From Gemmatimonadota bacterium (GTDB lineage: Bacteria; Gemmatimonadota; Gemmatimonadetes; Gemmatimonadales; GWC2-71-9): 64,000 nt of DNA. The stretch is from the NCBI GenBank assembly GCA_016704275.1, contig JADJAK010000003.1, forward strand, positions 248,001 to 312,000, read 5' to 3'. The notes below the pieces were generated by a model. The model worked only from the letters and a program-made list of their open reading frames with translations. It was not told the origin of the DNA and did no database searches. Both the position numbers and the translations under genes were made by a program. Shown piece after piece: positions 1-8,064 of the stretch; position 1 is the first letter of the stretch; each line of letters begins with the position of its first letter.

Positions 1-1
1 G

Positions 2-1072
2 ACGCCGACGCTGGCCCGGATGGTGGCCGAGCGGGCCAACGGCCTCAAGAAGCCGATCCGCTGGTTCTCGATCCCGCAGCTGTTCCGCTACGAGCGGCAG
101 CAACGCGGCCGGCTCCGGGAGCACTTCCAGCTCAACTGCGACCTGATCGGCGAGGCGGGCCCGCTCGCCGATGCCGAGATCATCGCGCTCGCCATCGACG
201 TGATGCGCGAGTTTGGGCTCGGGTCGACGGACGTCAAGGTGCGCCTCTCGGATCGTCGGGCGCTCACGGCGCTGCTCCGCGCGCGCGGCGTGACCGACGC
301 GGGGATGTACGAGGCGTACCAGTTCATCGACAAGCTCGAGCGGATGCCGCCCGAGGAGATCGAGAAGCGCCGTGCCGTCCCGCAAGCATACGCACCCGCG
401 ACGCCGGACGACCTGATCGCGATCGCGTCGCTGCGCGGGCTCGAGAAGGTGGAAGCGGCCGTCACCGGCCTCGCCGGTGGATCCGACGCCGTGGCGCCAC
501 TCCGCGCCACCGTCGACGCGTTGACGGCGATGGGGCTCGGCGACTGGATCGAGATTGACTTCACCATCGTGCGCGGCATCGCCTACTACACCGGCACGGT
601 GTTCGAGCTGTTCGATGCGGGGCGCTCCCTCCGGGCCATCTGCGGTGGCGGGCGCTACGACACGCTGCTCAAGAATCTCGGCGACGTGGATCTCCCGGCC
701 CTCGGCTTCGGCATGGGCGACGTGGTGCTCGGCGAGTTGTTGAAGGACCGCGGACTGCGCCCGACACCGCCGCCGGCGATCGACCTCTTCCTGGTCGGCG
801 TCACGCCGGAGGATCAGCCGCACCTGTTGGGGCTGGCCCACGAACTCCGTGACGCGGGACTCCGGCTCGAGTATGTCTTTGGCGAAGCGGCCGTCGGCCG
901 TCAGCTCAAGCTGGCCGATGCGCGTGGCGCGCGGCTGGCAATCGTGATGGGCCCCGATGACCGGGCCCGCGGCGAGGTCCAGCTGAAGGACCTCGTCGGC
1001 AAGACGCAGGAGGCCGTGGCGCGCGAGGCGCTGCCGGCCCGTTGTCGTGATCTCCTTTTCCGGATGCCCTGA
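2..1072 (+). CDS. hisS: Histidyl-tRNA synthetase, 5'-truncated by window edge
   Basis: Charges tRNA-His with histidine in the cytoplasm (class II synthetase). The frame is open from base 2, where it reads TPTLARM, the end of class II motif 2 region. About 356 residues are visible, so the N-terminal catalytic part is missing. Visible family signatures are the YERQQRGR stretch, the histidine-binding segment GIAYYTGTVFE near fragment residue 191, GGGRYD near 215, a motif-3-like PALGFGMGD, and a C-terminal anticodon-binding domain. It is the first gene of a tight run with proS, which starts 4 bases after its stop. A HisZ-type paralogue is less likely because the anticodon-binding domain and histidine-binding motifs are intact. 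Confidence 0.93.
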   Translation, partial: TPTLARMVAERANGLKKPIRWFSIPQLFRYERQQRGRLREHFQLNCDLIGEAGPLADAEIIALAIDVMREFGLGSTDVKVRLSDRRALTALLRARGVTDAGMYEAYQFIDKLERMPPEEIEKRRAVPQAYAPATPDDLIAIASLRGLEKVEAAVTGLAGGSDAVAPLRATVDALTAMGLGDWIEIDFTIVRGIAYYTGTVFELFDAGRSLRAICGGGRYDTLLKNLGDVDLPALGFGMGDVVLGELLKDRGLRPTPPPAIDLFLVGVTPEDQPHLLGLAHELRDAGLRLEYVFGEAAVGRQLKLADARGARLAIVMGPDDRARGEVQLKDLVGKTQEAVAREALPARCRDLLFRMP

Positions 1073-1076
1073 CCGC

Positions 1077-2522
1077 ATGGCTGACAACAAAGCGCTGACT
1101 CCCCGGGCCCAGGACTTCTCCGCCTGGTACAACGACCTCATCATGAAGGCCGAGCTCGCCGACTACAGTCCGGTGCGCGGCTGCATGGTCATCCGGCCGA
1201 ACGGCTACGCGATCTGGGAACAGATGCAGCGAGCCCTCGATGACGCCTTCAAGGCGACCGGGCACCAGAACGCCTACTTCCCGCTCTTCATTCCGCAGAG
1301 CTTCCTGTCGAAGGAAGCGGAGCACGTCGAGGGCTTCGCGCCCGAGCTCGCGGTGGTCACCCACGGCGGCGGCAAGGAGCTCGAGGAGCCGCTGGTGGTG
1401 CGTCCGACCTCCGAGACGATCATCTACGCGATGTTCTCGAAGTGGATCCAGAGCTGGCGCGATCTGCCGCTGCTCATCAACCAGTGGGCCAACGTCGTGC
1501 GCTGGGAGATGCGCACGCGCCTCTTCCTGCGCACGACCGAGTTCCTCTGGCAGGAAGGGCACACGGCGCACGCGACCGAGGCGGAGGCGGAGGAGGAGAC
1601 GTTGATGATCCTCGGCCTCTACCGCCGCTTCATGGAAGAGTGGATGGCGATGCCGGTGATCACCGGCCGGAAGACCGACGCCGAGAAGTTCGCCGGCGCG
1701 CTGCGCACCTACTCGTGCGAAGCGCTGATGCAGGACAACAAGGCGCTGCAGGCCGGCACGTCGCACAACCTCGGGCAGAATTTCGCCAAGGCGTTCGACG
1801 TCACGTTCCAGACGCCGGAAGGCGGCCTGGATCACGTCTGGAACACCTCGTGGGGTGTGTCGACCCGACTGGTCGGCGGCCTGATCATGACCCACGGTGA
1901 TGACACCGGCATGGTCTGCCCTCCGCGACTGGCGCAGTGGCAAGTGGTGATCGTCCCGATCTGGCGGAAGGACGAGGAGCGCGACGCGACGTTTGCGGCG
2001 ACCGCGGCGTTGCAGGCCGAGCTTCGTGCGGCCGGGATCCGCGTGACGACCGACCTGCGCGACATGAAGCCGGGGGCCAAGTACTACGAGTGGGAAGCGC
2101 GCGGCACGCCGTTCCGGCTCGAGCTCGGCCCGCGCGACCTCGCGGCCGGCACGGTGATGCTCGCCCGGCGGCTCGGTGGCAAGGAGCCGATCCCGATGGC
2201 GGGCCTGGCCGAGCGGCTGCAGCAGGAGATGGCGGCGATGCAGCAGCAGTTGCTCGAGACCGCCGTTGCCCGGCGCGAGGCGGCGTCGCTCCGTGGCCCG
2301 AAATCGAAGGAAGAGTTCATTGCCTTCCTGGAAGGGAACGGCGGCTTCGTGTACGCCGGCTTCTGCGGCGACCCGGCGGTCGAGGCCGAGATCAAGGAGC
2401 AGACCAAGGCGACGATCCGCTGCTTGCCCGATGCCGAATTCCGGTCGCCCGTGGCGCCGACGACCTGCATCTGGACCGGACGGCCGGCGGTCGTCGAGGC
2501 ACTCTTCGCGAGGGCGTATTGA
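1077..2522 (+). CDS. proS: Prolyl-tRNA synthetase, short type-3 form
   Basis: Class II synthetase that ligates proline to tRNA-Pro. It is 481 residues, the length of the short archaeal/eukaryote-like ProRS without the editing insertion of the long bacterial type. The chosen ATG gives MADNKALTPRAQDFSAWYND, which matches the family N-terminus; an in-frame upstream start would lie inside hisS. RPTSETIIY near residue 108 and the RTRLFLRTTEFLWQEGHTAH block are typical catalytic motifs. The C-terminal domain keeps three cysteines (FCG, RCL, TCI) reminiscent of the zinc-binding domain of this type. It lies between hisS and lysA, and its stop overlaps the lysA start. Confidence 0.95.
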   Translation: MADNKALTPRAQDFSAWYNDLIMKAELADYSPVRGCMVIRPNGYAIWEQMQRALDDAFKATGHQNAYFPLFIPQSFLSKEAEHVEGFAPELAVVTHGGGKELEEPLVVRPTSETIIYAMFSKWIQSWRDLPLLINQWANVVRWEMRTRLFLRTTEFLWQEGHTAHATEAEAEEETLMILGLYRRFMEEWMAMPVITGRKTDAEKFAGALRTYSCEALMQDNKALQAGTSHNLGQNFAKAFDVTFQTPEGGLDHVWNTSWGVSTRLVGGLIMTHGDDTGMVCPPRLAQWQVVIVPIWRKDEERDATFAATAALQAELRAAGIRVTTDLRDMKPGAKYYEWEARGTPFRLELGPRDLAAGTVMLARRLGGKEPIPMAGLAERLQQEMAAMQQQLLETAVARREAASLRGPKSKEEFIAFLEGNGGFVYAGFCGDPAVEAEIKEQTKATIRCLPDAEFRSPVAPTTCIWTGRPAVVEALFARAY

Positions 2523-3805
2523 GCACTCATCTCGTTGACGCCGGCCTGGTCCGGACGAGCGAAGGGACGCTGGCCATGGCCGGCGTCCCGTTGCCGTTGA
2601 TCGCCGAGCAGTACGGCACGCCGACCTACTGCTACGACGCGGCGACCATCCGCGCGCAGTATCGCCGACTCGATGACGCCTTCGGCGACTTGCCGCACCG
2701 CATCTGTTACGCGGTCAAGGCCAACTCCAATCTCGCCATCCTCACGCTGCTCGCCCGGCTCGGTGCCGGGGCGGACATCGTGTCGGGTGGCGAGATGCTG
2801 CGCGCCCTGGCGGCCGGCTTCGCCCCCGAGGATATCGTATTCAGCGGGGTGGGGAAGACCGACGACGAACTGCTCGCGGCGATCGCGGCCGGAATCGGCC
2901 ACGTCAACGTCGAATCGCTCGCCGAGTTGCGGCGGCTGGCGATGTTTGCCGATCTGCGCGGCGCGACGGTGACCGTCGGCATTCGCGTGAACCCCGATGT
3001 CACGGTCGACACGCACCCCTACATCTCGACGGGGAAGGGCGGCCTCAAGTTCGGCATCCCGGTCGACCAGCTCCCCGAGGCGCTCGAGGTGATCGACGCG
3101 TCGACCGGACTCCGCCTCAACGCCTTGGCGATGCATCTCGGCTCACAGTTGCTGGCCACGGCACCCTACGAGGCCGGCGTCAGTCGCATGCTCGAATTGC
3201 TGGCACAGGTGCGCGCCGCGGGCCATGCGCCCGAGGTGCTCGACATCGGCGGCGGGCTCGGCATTCTCTACCGCGACGAGGAGCCGCTCGATCCCGCCGA
3301 ATGGGTGAACACCCTCGCGCCGGCGCTCGCCAGCAGCGGCTGCGCCATCCATGTCGAGCCGGGGCGCTTCCTCGTGGGAAGTTCCGGTGTGCTGTTGACC
3401 AAGGCGATCTATCGCAAGCACTCGGGCGGCCGCGAAATTCTCGTCGTCGATGCGGCGATGAATGACTTGATGCGCCCGGCACTCTACAAGGCATGGCACG
3501 AGATCGTCCCGGTCGACACGATCGCGGGCGAGCCGCTGCTCACGGACATCGTCGGCCCGATCTGCGAGAGCGGCGACTTCCTCGCGCTCGAGCGGCCGCT
3601 GGCGCCGGTGGCCGGGGGGCAGCTCCTCGCCGTCCTCGGTGCCGGCGCCTACGGCTTCAGCATGAGCTCCAACTACAACACCCGCGCACGGGCCGCGGAG
3701 GTGCTGGTGGACGACGGCCGGTGGGCCGTGATCCGCCCGCGCGAGCGCCTGACCGATCTCTTTCGCGACGAGATCGCCGACCCCTTCGCCGACGAGTCCC
3801 CGTGA
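2519..3805 (+). CDS. lysA: Diaminopimelate decarboxylase
   Basis: PLP enzyme that decarboxylates meso-diaminopimelate to L-lysine, the last step of lysine synthesis. It has 428 residues from a TTG start overlapping the proS stop (TTGA). This start keeps the conserved N-terminal segment through QYGTPTYCYD; an internal ATG at 2576 would cut it. The PLP lysine is K67 in YAVKANS. HVEPGRFLVG and the CESGD motif (C349) that completes the active site across the dimer are present. It shares a 4-base GTGA overlap with guaA. The frame stays open far upstream inside proS, but that part is an overlap shadow. Confidence 0.94.
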   Translation: MSTHLVDAGLVRTSEGTLAMAGVPLPLIAEQYGTPTYCYDAATIRAQYRRLDDAFGDLPHRICYAVKANSNLAILTLLARLGAGADIVSGGEMLRALAAGFAPEDIVFSGVGKTDDELLAAIAAGIGHVNVESLAELRRLAMFADLRGATVTVGIRVNPDVTVDTHPYISTGKGGLKFGIPVDQLPEALEVIDASTGLRLNALAMHLGSQLLATAPYEAGVSRMLELLAQVRAAGHAPEVLDIGGGLGILYRDEEPLDPAEWVNTLAPALASSGCAIHVEPGRFLVGSSGVLLTKAIYRKHSGGREILVVDAAMNDLMRPALYKAWHEIVPVDTIAGEPLLTDIVGPICESGDFLALERPLAPVAGGQLLAVLGAGAYGFSMSSNYNTRARAAEVLVDDGRWAVIRPRERLTDLFRDEIADPFADESP

Positions 3806-5355
3806 ATCACCCTGCTGGCGTCCTGATCATCGACTTCGGTTCCCAGTACACGCAGCTCATTGCCCGCCGCGTGCGCGAGCAGCGCGTCTACTGCGAGATC
3901 CATCCGCCATCGCGCACCATCGACTGGATCCGCGAATGGCAACCGCAGGGGATCATCCTCTCGGGTGGGCCGAACTCGGTGTATGGCGATGGCGTGCCGA
4001 CCGCCGATCCGGCGCTCCTCGAGCTCGGCATCCCGATCTTCGGCGTCTGTTACGGCATGCAGTTGCTCGCGCACCTCTCCGGGGGAAGCGTCGTGCGTGC
4101 ATCGCGTCGGGAGTACGGCCGGGCCGATGTCACCATCGGCGATGGTGACCTCTTTGCGGGTTTCGTGGTTGGGGCGACGACGCCCGTCTGGATGAGCCAC
4201 GGCGACCATGTCGACGAGGCCCCGCCGGGATGGCGGGTGACGGCGTCCAGCGAGAACTCGCCGGTCGCGGCGATTCAACACCTGAGCAAGCCGCTCTTCG
4301 CGGTGCAGTTCCACCCCGAGGTGGCGCACACCCCGCGGGGTGGGGAAATCCTCAGCAACTTCCTCTTCGGCATTTGCGGATGCAGTCCGGACTGGACCTC
4401 GGAGCATTTCGTCGAATCCGAGGTGGCGCGGATCCGCGAGCTGGTGGGGCCAGACACCCGCGTGATCTGCGGTCTCTCGGGTGGCGTCGATTCGTCCGTG
4501 GCGGCCGCGCTGGTGCACCGCGCCATCGGCGACCGCCTCACCTGCATCTTCGTCGATCACGGGATGCTCCGCCTCAACGAGCGTGCCCAGGTCGAGCGCA
4601 CTTTCCGCAGTCATCTCGGCATCGATCTCCGCACCATTGATGCGACCGACCTCTTTCTGGGCGATCTGGCCGGCATCACCGATCCGGAAACGAAGCGGAA
4701 GCGGATCGGGCACCGCTTCATTGACGTCTTCGAGCAGGCCGCCAAGGATGTCGACGGCAACGTCGGCTTCCTGGTGCAGGGGACGCTCTATCCCGACGTG
4801 ATCGAGTCGTTCTCGCCAACCGGTGGGCCGTCCGTCACGATCAAGACGCACCACAACGTCGGCGGCTTGCCCGAGCGGCTGCCGTTCAAGTTGATCGAGC
4901 CACTCCGCGAGTTGTTCAAGGATGAAGTGCGGCAGGTGGGTCGCGAGCTCGGACTCCCGGAGGAGATGGTCGGCCGGCATCCGTTCCCGGGGCCCGGCCT
5001 CGCCATCCGCATCCTCGGCGAGATCACCCGGCCACAGCTCGATCTGCTGCGTCAGGCCGATGCGATCTACATCGAGGAGATCCGCGCGGCGGGCTTGTAC
5101 GATCAGATCTGGCAGGCTTTCGCGGTGCTGCTGCCGATTCGCTCCGTCGGCGTCACGGGCGACGAGCGCAGCTATGATCAGGTGATCGGGCTCCGCGCGG
5201 TGACCTCACGCGACGGGATGACGGCGGATTGGTTCCCGTTCCCGCCCGACGTCCTCGGGCAGATCAGCAGTCGAATCTCGAACGAAGTGGCCGGCGTCGG
5301 GCGGGTGGTCTACGACGTGAGCAGCAAGCCGCCGGCGACGATTGAGTGGGAGTAG
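3802..5355 (+). CDS. guaA: GMP synthase (glutamine-hydrolysing)
   Basis: Converts XMP to GMP using glutamine amide nitrogen and ATP. It has 517 residues from a GTG start that overlaps the lysA stop. The N-terminal class I amidotransferase domain has the catalytic C83 (GVCYGMQ), H171 and E173 (QFHPEV). The ATP-pyrophosphatase domain begins with the P-loop-like GLSGGVDSS near residue 224. The C-terminal dimerisation domain ends in the usual IEWE. It is the last gene of the hisS-proS-lysA-guaA run; its TAG stop is followed after 7 bases by a heptamer repeat array. Confidence 0.97.
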   Translation: MNHPAGVLIIDFGSQYTQLIARRVREQRVYCEIHPPSRTIDWIREWQPQGIILSGGPNSVYGDGVPTADPALLELGIPIFGVCYGMQLLAHLSGGSVVRASRREYGRADVTIGDGDLFAGFVVGATTPVWMSHGDHVDEAPPGWRVTASSENSPVAAIQHLSKPLFAVQFHPEVAHTPRGGEILSNFLFGICGCSPDWTSEHFVESEVARIRELVGPDTRVICGLSGGVDSSVAAALVHRAIGDRLTCIFVDHGMLRLNERAQVERTFRSHLGIDLRTIDATDLFLGDLAGITDPETKRKRIGHRFIDVFEQAAKDVDGNVGFLVQGTLYPDVIESFSPTGGPSVTIKTHHNVGGLPERLPFKLIEPLRELFKDEVRQVGRELGLPEEMVGRHPFPGPGLAIRILGEITRPQLDLLRQADAIYIEEIRAAGLYDQIWQAFAVLLPIRSVGVTGDERSYDQVIGLRAVTSRDGMTADWFPFPPDVLGQISSRISNEVAGVGRVVYDVSSKPPATIEWE

Positions 5356-5362
5356 CGAAGGG

Positions 5363-5390
5363 GTCGTAAGTCGTAAGTCGTAGGTCGTAT
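5363..5390 (+). repeat. Heptamer array, left arm (GTCGTAR x4)
   Basis: Four tandem 7-bp units: GTCGTAA, GTCGTAA, GTCGTAG and GTCGTAT. They begin 7 bases after the guaA stop codon. The reverse-complement heptamer recurs at 5486-5520, so the two arrays can pair across a central palindrome. Likely role is transcription termination or mRNA 3'-end protection; this is inferred only from position and pairing. Confidence 0.9.
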
Positions 5391-5396
5391 GGACAT

Positions 5397-5466
5397 GTCA
5401 TCCCGAGCAACGCGAGGGATCTGCGTGGAGGCCATCACGCAGATCCCTCGTTTCACTCAGGATGAC
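5397..5466. repeat. Imperfect 31-bp palindrome (GTCATCC...GGATGAC)
   Basis: The arms 5397-5427 and 5436-5466 are near-perfect reverse complements around an 8-base loop. The inner stem CGAGGGATCTGCGTG (5413-5427) pairs perfectly with 5436-5450, and the outer GTCATCC pairs with GGATGAC. The right arm read on the minus strand starts GTCATCCTGAGTGAAACGAG. This resembles a GTCATCCTGAG...GGATCT intergenic palindrome I recall from several bacterial phyla, possibly a non-coding mobile repeat. It sits exactly inside the heptamer arms of the same gap. Confidence 0.85.
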
Positions 5467-5485
5467 TCCGCCGATGCCGCAGGAC

Positions 5486-5520
5486 CTACGACCTACGACT
5501 TACGACCTACGACCTACGAC
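5486..5520 (-). repeat. Heptamer array, right arm (YTACGAC x5)
   Basis: Five tandem 7-bp units (CTACGAC, CTACGAC, TTACGAC, CTACGAC, CTACGAC) that are the reverse complement of the array at 5363-5390. The last unit runs into the 3' end of the minus-strand ptsN-like gene and supplies its final Ser codon and TAG stop. The gap 5356-5513 holds nothing else that I can recognise. Confidence 0.9.
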
Positions 5521-5966
5521 CTTTTCGGCCCGAACAACTCCAGAAACTCCCCCGCCGACTTCACCAAGTCCAGCTTCTCCAGGTTGCCCGGTTCCTTGGC
5601 GAACCCGGCGAGCTGGCCGAGGGTCGGGAGGTACTGATTGGAAACCTCGAGAGGCGGCGCCACGATCAGGAAGATGTGGTGGACCGGCTTGCCGTCGATC
5701 GCGTCCCAGGGGAGGGGCTCGATGAGCCGGGCGTAGGCCATCCGCAGCCGCGGCACGACCAGGGAGCGGCAGTGGGGGATCGCGATCCCTCGCCCCATGC
5801 CGGTGGACCCGAGTTGCTCGCGTCGGTGGAGGACCCGGAGGAGGGTCTCCTCGGCCCGGGCATCGAGGTGGAGGAGGCGGACCGCGGCGGCCAGCGCGGC
5901 CGGGCGGTCGGCGGCGTGGAGGGCCAGGTCGATCGATTCGGGTGCGAAGAAGTCGTGGAGGGACAT
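5514..5966 (-). CDS. PTS EIIA domain protein, fructose/PtsN type
   Basis: 150-residue single-domain phosphotransferase EIIA of the fructose/mannitol/nitrogen-PTS fold. The phospho-accepting histidine is H65 in GIAIPHCRS, preceded by the family LGSTGMGRG loop. No HPr, EI or membrane EIIC gene is near, so a regulatory role (PtsN-like) is more likely than sugar transport; this is inference. The ATG lies 6 bases after a TAGGCT -10 element with TTGAAG 17 bases further upstream, predicting a leaderless mRNA. The TAG stop is inside the heptamer array at 5514-5520. It converges with guaA. Confidence 0.85.
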   Translation of the reverse strand: MSLHDFFAPESIDLALHAADRPAALAAAVRLLHLDARAEETLLRVLHRREQLGSTGMGRGIAIPHCRSLVVPRLRMAYARLIEPLPWDAIDGKPVHHIFLIVAPPLEVSNQYLPTLGQLAGFAKEPGNLEKLDLVKSAGEFLELFGPKRS

Positions 5967-5972
5967 GGCCGA

Positions 5973-6001
5973 AGCCTAATCCCACCGGGGTCCCCCTTCA
6001 A
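5973..6001 (-). promoter_or_regulatory. Predicted promoter of the ptsN-like gene
   Basis: On the minus strand TTGAAG (5996-6001) and TAGGCT (5973-5978) are separated by 17 bases. The -10 ends 6 bases before the ATG, so transcription should begin at or next to the start codon. Confidence 0.6.
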
Positions 6002-6020
6002 CGCGTCGGGGGCCTGAGGG

Positions 6021-6050
6021 TTTCCCTCGGTCCGACCCCCTCCCTAGATT
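6021..6050 (+). promoter_or_regulatory. Predicted dusB promoter, leaderless
   Basis: TTTCCC (6021-6026), an 18-base spacer and TAGATT (6045-6050). Six bases separate the -10 from the dusB ATG, and no Shine-Dalgarno sequence can fit. Confidence 0.55.
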
Positions 6051-6056
6051 ACGGGG

Positions 6057-7049
6057 ATGCTGTTCCCGTATCCGACTGGTACCGACCACGTTCCGCTCTT
6101 CCTGGCCCCCATGGCCGGGGTCTCGGAGCCCCCCTTCCGCCGGATCTCCCGGCGGCTGGGGGCGGATGTCGTGCTGTCCGAGTTCCTGAATGCCGAGGCG
6201 ATCCGGCGCCGGATTACCTCGACGCTCGAAGGGGCGGAGTTCGACGAGGTCGAGCGGCCGATCGGGATCCAGATCTACGGCGCCCACGCCGATGCCATGG
6301 CCCACGCCGCGGCGCTGGTGACGGAGCATTACGCCCCCGACTTCATCGACATCAATTTCGGCTGCCCGGTCAAGAAGGTCGTCCAGCGGAACGGCGGCTC
6401 CGGCTGCCTCCGCGACATGAACACGGTGGATGACATCATCCGCGCCTGCGTCGCCGCGACCCACCTCCCGGTGACGGTCAAGACGCGGAGCGGGTGGTCT
6501 GAGGAGTCGCGTGACCCGGTCGGCATCGCGCTCCGGATGCAGGACGCCGGCGCCACCGCGTTCACGCTCCACGCCCGCACCCGGACGCAGATGTTCACCG
6601 GCAAGGCGAACTGGGATGACATCGCCTGCGTGGTCGAGGCGCTGGATGTGCCGGTGATCGGCAACGGCGACGTCGTGACGGCCGAGGACGCGCTTCGGAT
6701 GCACGAGCACACCGGCTGTGCCGGGATCATGATTGGTCGCGGCGCGTTCGGGAATCCCTGGCTCTTCCGTGATGCGCGTGCCCTGCTCAACGGCGAGCCG
6801 AAGCCGGCCGCGCCAGATGTCGCGGAGCGGTTCGCCGTCGCGCTCGAGCATGCCCGACTGGCCCTCCGCCTGCAGGGCAACACGCGCCACACGATGATCG
6901 AGTTCCGCAAGCACTTCGGCTGGTACACCAAGGGGATGCACGCGGCGACCGCGTTGCGGGGCAAGCTCTTCCAGGTGGAATCGCTGGTCGAGGCGGAGCA
7001 GATCTTCGCGGACTACCTGGCCCGCGAATCGTTCGCGACGGCGGCGTGA
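6057..7049 (+). CDS. dusB: tRNA-dihydrouridine synthase (DusB-like)
   Basis: Flavin enzyme that reduces uridine to dihydrouridine in the tRNA D-loop using NADPH. It has 330 residues. The N-terminal TIM barrel starts with PLFLAPMAGVSEPPFR, then has INFGCPVKK and the catalytic C117 in RNGGSGCLRD. HARTRTQMFTGKANW (tRNA/FMN contacts) and IGNGDV follow, then a C-terminal helical domain. The paralogue assignment (DusB) is from overall similarity only. The ATG is directly preceded by a leaderless-type promoter. Its stop overlaps the corA GTG (GTGA). Confidence 0.9.
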   Translation: MLFPYPTGTDHVPLFLAPMAGVSEPPFRRISRRLGADVVLSEFLNAEAIRRRITSTLEGAEFDEVERPIGIQIYGAHADAMAHAAALVTEHYAPDFIDINFGCPVKKVVQRNGGSGCLRDMNTVDDIIRACVAATHLPVTVKTRSGWSEESRDPVGIALRMQDAGATAFTLHARTRTQMFTGKANWDDIACVVEALDVPVIGNGDVVTAEDALRMHEHTGCAGIMIGRGAFGNPWLFRDARALLNGEPKPAAPDVAERFAVALEHARLALRLQGNTRHTMIEFRKHFGWYTKGMHAATALRGKLFQVESLVEAEQIFADYLARESFATAA

Positions 7050-7963
7050 CCCTCCATCGCGTCGTCGAGAGCGAGGGGTTCACCTGGCTCGACGTCGTCT
7101 CGCCCTCCCGCCTCGACCTCCAGGACCTGGCCCGCACCTACGACCTCCACCAGACCGTGGTGGAGGACTGCCTCGATCCCGAGCACCTGCCGAAGCACGA
7201 GAAGATCGGCGACGCGACCTTCCTGATCCTTCGTGCCCACGACGATTCCGCCAAGGACGACGCCTCGTCGATCCAGGAGTTGACGCGAAAGGTCGCGATC
7301 TTCTTCCGGCCCAACTTCGCCCTCACCGTGCATCGGGTCGACCTGCACGAAGTCGCGATGCTGCGTGAGCGATTCGGCGGCAGGGGAGGGGCCCCGGCCG
7401 AGTCGTGCACCCTCCCGCTGCTCCTCTTCGGCCTTGGCAACAACATCCTGGGCTCCTACGAGAAGCCGCTGGAACTGGCCGAGCAACTGGTCGACCAGAT
7501 CGAGGCGGGACTCTTTGATGGCGGCCCGCCGCCATCGCTGGAGCAGGCGCACAACCTCAAGCGCCGCGTCTCGCTGATCCGCCGGATCCTCTGGCAGAGC
7601 AGCCAGGTGATCAACAAGCTGGTGCCGCAGGCCGAACGCGCGGAGCCATTGTATCAGGACGTGCGCGAGTCGGTCGAGGCGCTGCTCTTCTGGGCCGACC
7701 AGCTCCTCGACGAGGCGAACAACCTCCAGCAGGTGCACCTCGCCGTCGCCTCGCACCGCAACAATGAAGTGATGCGGGTCCTCACCGTCTTCTCGGCCTT
7801 CTTCCTCCCGCTGACCTTCATCGTCGGCATCTACGGGATGAACTTCGCCCACATGCCGGAACTCGCACAGCCGTGGGGCTACCCGGCGGTGCTGGTGATC
7901 ATGGTCGGCGTCTCGGCGGCGATCGCCACGTGGTTCCGGCGGAAGGGGTGGCTGGGAGGATAG
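7046..7963 (+). CDS. corA: CorA-family Mg2+/Co2+ transporter
   Basis: 305-residue divalent cation channel of the CorA family. The long N-terminal cytoplasmic domain is followed by two membrane helices near the C-terminus. The selectivity motif YGMNF (GMN at 264-266) lies at the end of the first helix, after FFLPLTFIVGI. The GTG start overlaps the dusB stop by 4 bases, so translation is probably coupled. Its TAG stop is immediately followed by the GCGAGAA heptamer array. MgtE and two CorC-like proteins are encoded at 50420-54134, so the region is rich in divalent-cation genes. Confidence 0.93.
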   Translation: MTLHRVVESEGFTWLDVVSPSRLDLQDLARTYDLHQTVVEDCLDPEHLPKHEKIGDATFLILRAHDDSAKDDASSIQELTRKVAIFFRPNFALTVHRVDLHEVAMLRERFGGRGGAPAESCTLPLLLFGLGNNILGSYEKPLELAEQLVDQIEAGLFDGGPPPSLEQAHNLKRRVSLIRRILWQSSQVINKLVPQAERAEPLYQDVRESVEALLFWADQLLDEANNLQQVHLAVASHRNNEVMRVLTVFSAFFLPLTFIVGIYGMNFAHMPELAQPWGYPAVLVIMVGVSAAIATWFRRKGWLGG

Positions 7964-8064
7964 GCGAGAAGCGAGAAGCGAGAAGCGAGAAGCGAGAAGC
8001 GTGGTTCGGCGGGAAGATCTCTCCGCTGGGCCACGCTTCTCGCTTCTCGCTTCTCGATCCTCGC
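7964..8064. repeat. Inverted heptamer arrays GCGAGAA x5 / TTCTCGC x4
   Basis: The left arm 7964-7998 is five perfect tandem copies of GCGAGAA. The right arm 8037-8064 is TTCTCGC, TTCTCGC, TTCTCGA, TCCTCGC. An inner stem GCGTGG (7999-8004) / CCACGC (8031-8036) continues the pairing, leaving a loop of about 26 bases. The element fills the whole gap between the convergent corA and S9 peptidase genes and abuts both stop codons. Possible bidirectional terminator; no long T-tract is visible. Confidence 0.92.

Noticed and set aside
1937..2518. In-frame upstream extension of lysA
   Set aside because: It lies inside proS and has low-complexity Arg/Gly sequence. The TTG at 2519 gives the normal N-terminus.
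5363..5520. CRISPR-like array
   Set aside because: Units are 7 bp with no spacers, the two arms are inverted, and no cas genes are present.
5389..5725. Small plus-strand frames across the guaA/ptsN repeat region
   Set aside because: Their sequence is translated repeat (TYDLRPTTYD-type) or antisense to the EIIA gene.
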